Of a DNA stretch of 6,539 nucleotides, positions 5,690-6,539 are shown in pieces; position 1 is the stretch's first letter; every line of letters begins with the position of its first letter. The notes beneath the pieces were generated by a model. That model did not search any database and had not been told where the DNA came from. It saw nothing but the letters and a program-made list of their open reading frames with translations. A program made the translations under genes and the position numbers. This DNA comes from an archaeon (GTDB taxonomy: Archaea > Asgardarchaeota > Hermodarchaeia > Hermodarchaeales > Hermodarchaeaceae), in assembly GCA_016550425.1 (NCBI GenBank), contig JABXGS010000154.1, forward strand, positions 1 to 6,539, given 5' to 3'.

Positions 5690-5864
5690 GTTACTAACGA
5701 TTCTATATTAGGCATTACTCTTGGCGTTTGCCTCTTGGCGAAGGGCGCCGCTTAACCTCCGACGCCCTCGCTCCTTTTCCGATTAGTAACGCAGCAGATG
5801 CCTGGGAAGCATCAGGGGAGCACCGATGACCCCTCCGGTGTCGAGCCAGGAAGGTGAGGCCTCC
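5690..5864 (+). ncRNA. Candidate structured noncoding RNA of unknown family
   Basis: This convergent intergenic segment holds no credible ORF but is much richer in GC than its surroundings: 82 of 130 bases at 5731-5860 by hand count. It folds into several stems. (1) GTTACTAACG at 5690-5699 pairs with 5780-5790 (10 bp, one A bulge), enclosing a domain. (2) AGGCA 5710-5714 pairs with TGCCT 5729-5733. (3) 5738-5747 pairs with 5763-5771 (9 bp, one A bulge). (4) GATGC 5797-5801 pairs with GCATC 5809-5813 around CTGGGAA. (5) AGGGG 5814-5818 pairs with CCCCT 5830-5834, or CACCG 5821-5825 with CGGTG 5836-5840. (6) GAGCC 5843-5847 pairs with GGCCTC 5858-5863 with a bulge. The outer stem begins exactly where the TATA box at 5659-5666 predicts transcription to start. 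I could not match it to SRP RNA, RNase P RNA, 5S rRNA, tRNA or box C/D RNA. The strand is inferred from the promoter; the 3' end is uncertain and could reach about 5910. Confidence 0.55.
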
Positions 5865-5882
5865 ATCATTTCATCTTCATTA

Positions 5883-5910
5883 AACGAACGTTTCGTTATG
5901 GGATTTTTTT
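5883..5910 (+). terminator. Hairpin plus T7 tract, possible 3' end of the ncRNA
   Basis: AACGAA (5883-5888) and TTCGTT (5892-5897) form a 6-bp stem with a 3-nt loop. Six nt downstream is a run of seven T (5904-5910) on the plus strand. Archaeal RNA polymerase often stops at such T-tracts. The site overlaps the last codons and stop of the convergent WD40 gene, so part of the T-run may simply encode that protein's terminal lysines (AAA codons on the minus strand). Confidence 0.4.
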
Positions 5911-6539
5911 CGAGGTCTTTCGTATTTCCCATATTCGAACTTTGCCATCGGAAGAGCCAACAGCTAGCCAGCGCCGAGTGGGTGAAACGGCAACCGAATA
6001 GACACCTTTAACGGGTAGCTCGAATTGCTTATCAATATCACCCGTCCGTAGATTCCACATACGGACGCCATAATCGATAGCAGCAACCACTTTCTTACTA
6101 TCCGTTGTAAATGTTAGATCCATAGCACGGGATTCAAGGTTGATGGAATGGATAGGCTCCCAATTTTTTGTGTCCCAAATAATGAGGGTTTCTTCATATC
6201 CGAGAGAACCAAGTAGTTGCCCGTCGGGAGAAAATTGAATAGCGTTCACAGCTGTCTCATGGCCTTTGATCTCTTTCACAAGGTCACCAGACGGAAAAGC
6301 CCACAGATAAATATCGTCTCCCAGTCCCCCAGCAGCCAGGTATTTGTCATCAGGAGAAAAATGAACCGAACTGATATTTCGTCCTATATTGGTCAGAGTC
6401 AAAATTTCATCACCGCTTGTGATATCCCAAATTTTCACATGACCATCATAGGATCCCGTCGCGATGAATTTATTTGATGAGGAAACCGCCACAGTCGATA
6501 CTGTCTTGCGATGCCCATTTAGGGTGTACTCAACTTCAC
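5896..6539 (-). CDS. WD40-repeat protein, C-terminal part (5' partial at the right edge)
   Basis: The visible 213 residues form five consecutive WD40 blades. Each shows parts of the GH ... FSPD ... LA.GS.DG.V.IWD pattern: NGH-RKTVSTVAVS with DGHVKIWD; FSPDDKYLAAGG with IYLWAF; KGHETAVNAIQFSPDG with LIIWD; a weaker blade with VRMWN; and VAVSPTRRWLAVGSSDG with VRIWE. A basic tail (RKTSKKIP) then ends at TAA 5896-5898. The frame stays open to the window edge, and the GTG at 6490-6492 sits inside the first visible blade, so it is not the start. A beta-propeller needs about seven blades, so at least two more, and perhaps an N-terminal domain, lie outside. Such proteins are interaction scaffolds, and no enzymatic role can be read here. 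The 3' end is convergent with the candidate ncRNA and lies about 285 nt from the membrane-protein stop. Confidence 0.92.
   Translation of the reverse strand, partial: EVEYTLNGHRKTVSTVAVSSSNKFIATGSYDGHVKIWDITSGDEILTLTNIGRNISSVHFSPDDKYLAAGGLGDDIYLWAFPSGDLVKEIKGHETAVNAIQFSPDGQLLGSLGYEETLIIWDTKNWEPIHSINLESRAMDLTFTTDSKKVVAAIDYGVRMWNLRTGDIDKQFELPVKGVYSVAVSPTRRWLAVGSSDGKVRIWEIRKTSKKIP

Noticed and set aside
5741..5775. 5S rRNA or tRNA fragment on the minus strand
   Set aside because: The minus strand reads CGGAGGTTAAGC, close to a conserved 5S motif, but the neighbouring CCGAAC block and the closing helix are absent. No T-arm or acceptor stem of a tRNA can be drawn.
5797..5864. Cobalamin riboswitch
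   Set aside because: TGGGAAG, GATGACCC and GAGCCAGGA occur in the order and rough spacing of the 3' half of a B12 aptamer. However, the B12-box end does not match (no GACCTGCC), the 5' stem pairs with the middle of the segment instead of framing an aptamer, and no plus-strand gene follows. A covariance-model search would settle it.
5690..5864. SRP RNA or RNase P RNA
   Set aside because: There is no helix-8 GGAA/AGCAG internal loop and no UGUAA Alu motif for SRP, and no universally conserved RNase P blocks. The segment is also shorter than typical archaeal versions.
5826..6011. Small plus-strand ORF spanning the end of the candidate ncRNA and the WD40 3' end
   Set aside because: Most of it is antisense to the WD40 coding region, with no Shine-Dalgarno site or recognisable motif.
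6490..6492. GTG as the start of the WD40 gene
   Set aside because: It lies inside a WD40 blade; the in-frame upstream sequence encodes NGH followed by RKTVST, so the gene continues past the right edge.
1..6539. CRISPR array, insertion sequence or att site
   Set aside because: No regularly spaced repeats, transposase-like protein or paired terminal repeats were seen in the window.

Overview
The window looks archaeal. The best evidence is a small regulator with the archaeal N-terminal signature (F-P-C-E-x-V-V-W, L-P-A-I), an XRE-type helix-turn-helix and a Cys4 tail. Archaeal TATA boxes lie at plausible distances from starts (3822-3835, 4356-4361, 5659-5666), and Shine-Dalgarno sequences of the GGAGGT/AGGTGA type precede several genes. 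A Hef/RIG-I-like helicase, a WD40 protein and moderate GC fit an Asgard or other mesophilic archaeal lineage, but I cannot name the lineage from this sequence.

Layout, left to right. (1) 1-654 (+) is the end of an E1-like ThiF/MoeB/HesA adenylyltransferase that enters from beyond the left edge. (2) 651-1925 (-) is a SufS-type (group II) cysteine desulfurase, convergent with the E1-like gene and overlapping it by 4 nt. (3) 2020-3789 (-) is a stand-alone superfamily 2 helicase related to the Hef/FANCM/RIG-I group. It is followed by a 91-nt gap holding a near-perfect palindrome that overlaps the putative desulfurase promoter. (4) 3790-3973 is a divergent promoter region with a TATA element readable on both strands and a perfect inverted repeat just ahead of the next gene. 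(5) 3974-4324 (+) is the small helix-turn-helix regulator. (6) 4405-5610 (+) is a polytopic membrane protein, probably a GT-C-fold glycosyltransferase or relative. (7) 5611-5895 has no protein gene but holds a GC-rich, strongly foldable segment preceded by a TATA box at the right distance, probably a structured noncoding RNA. (8) 5896-6539 (-) is the C-terminal part of a WD40-repeat protein whose start lies beyond the right edge.

The E1-like enzyme and the cysteine desulfurase have biochemically connected roles. A desulfurase supplies persulfide sulfur, and an E1-like enzyme activates the C-terminal glycine of a ubiquitin-fold sulfur carrier, for tRNA thiolation, molybdopterin or thiamin synthesis, or protein tagging. 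No ubiquitin-fold carrier is visible here. The helicase, membrane protein and WD40 protein show no clear link to this pair. The most interesting unexplained element is the RNA-like segment at about 5690-5864, followed by the two promoter palindromes and the unusual helicase.
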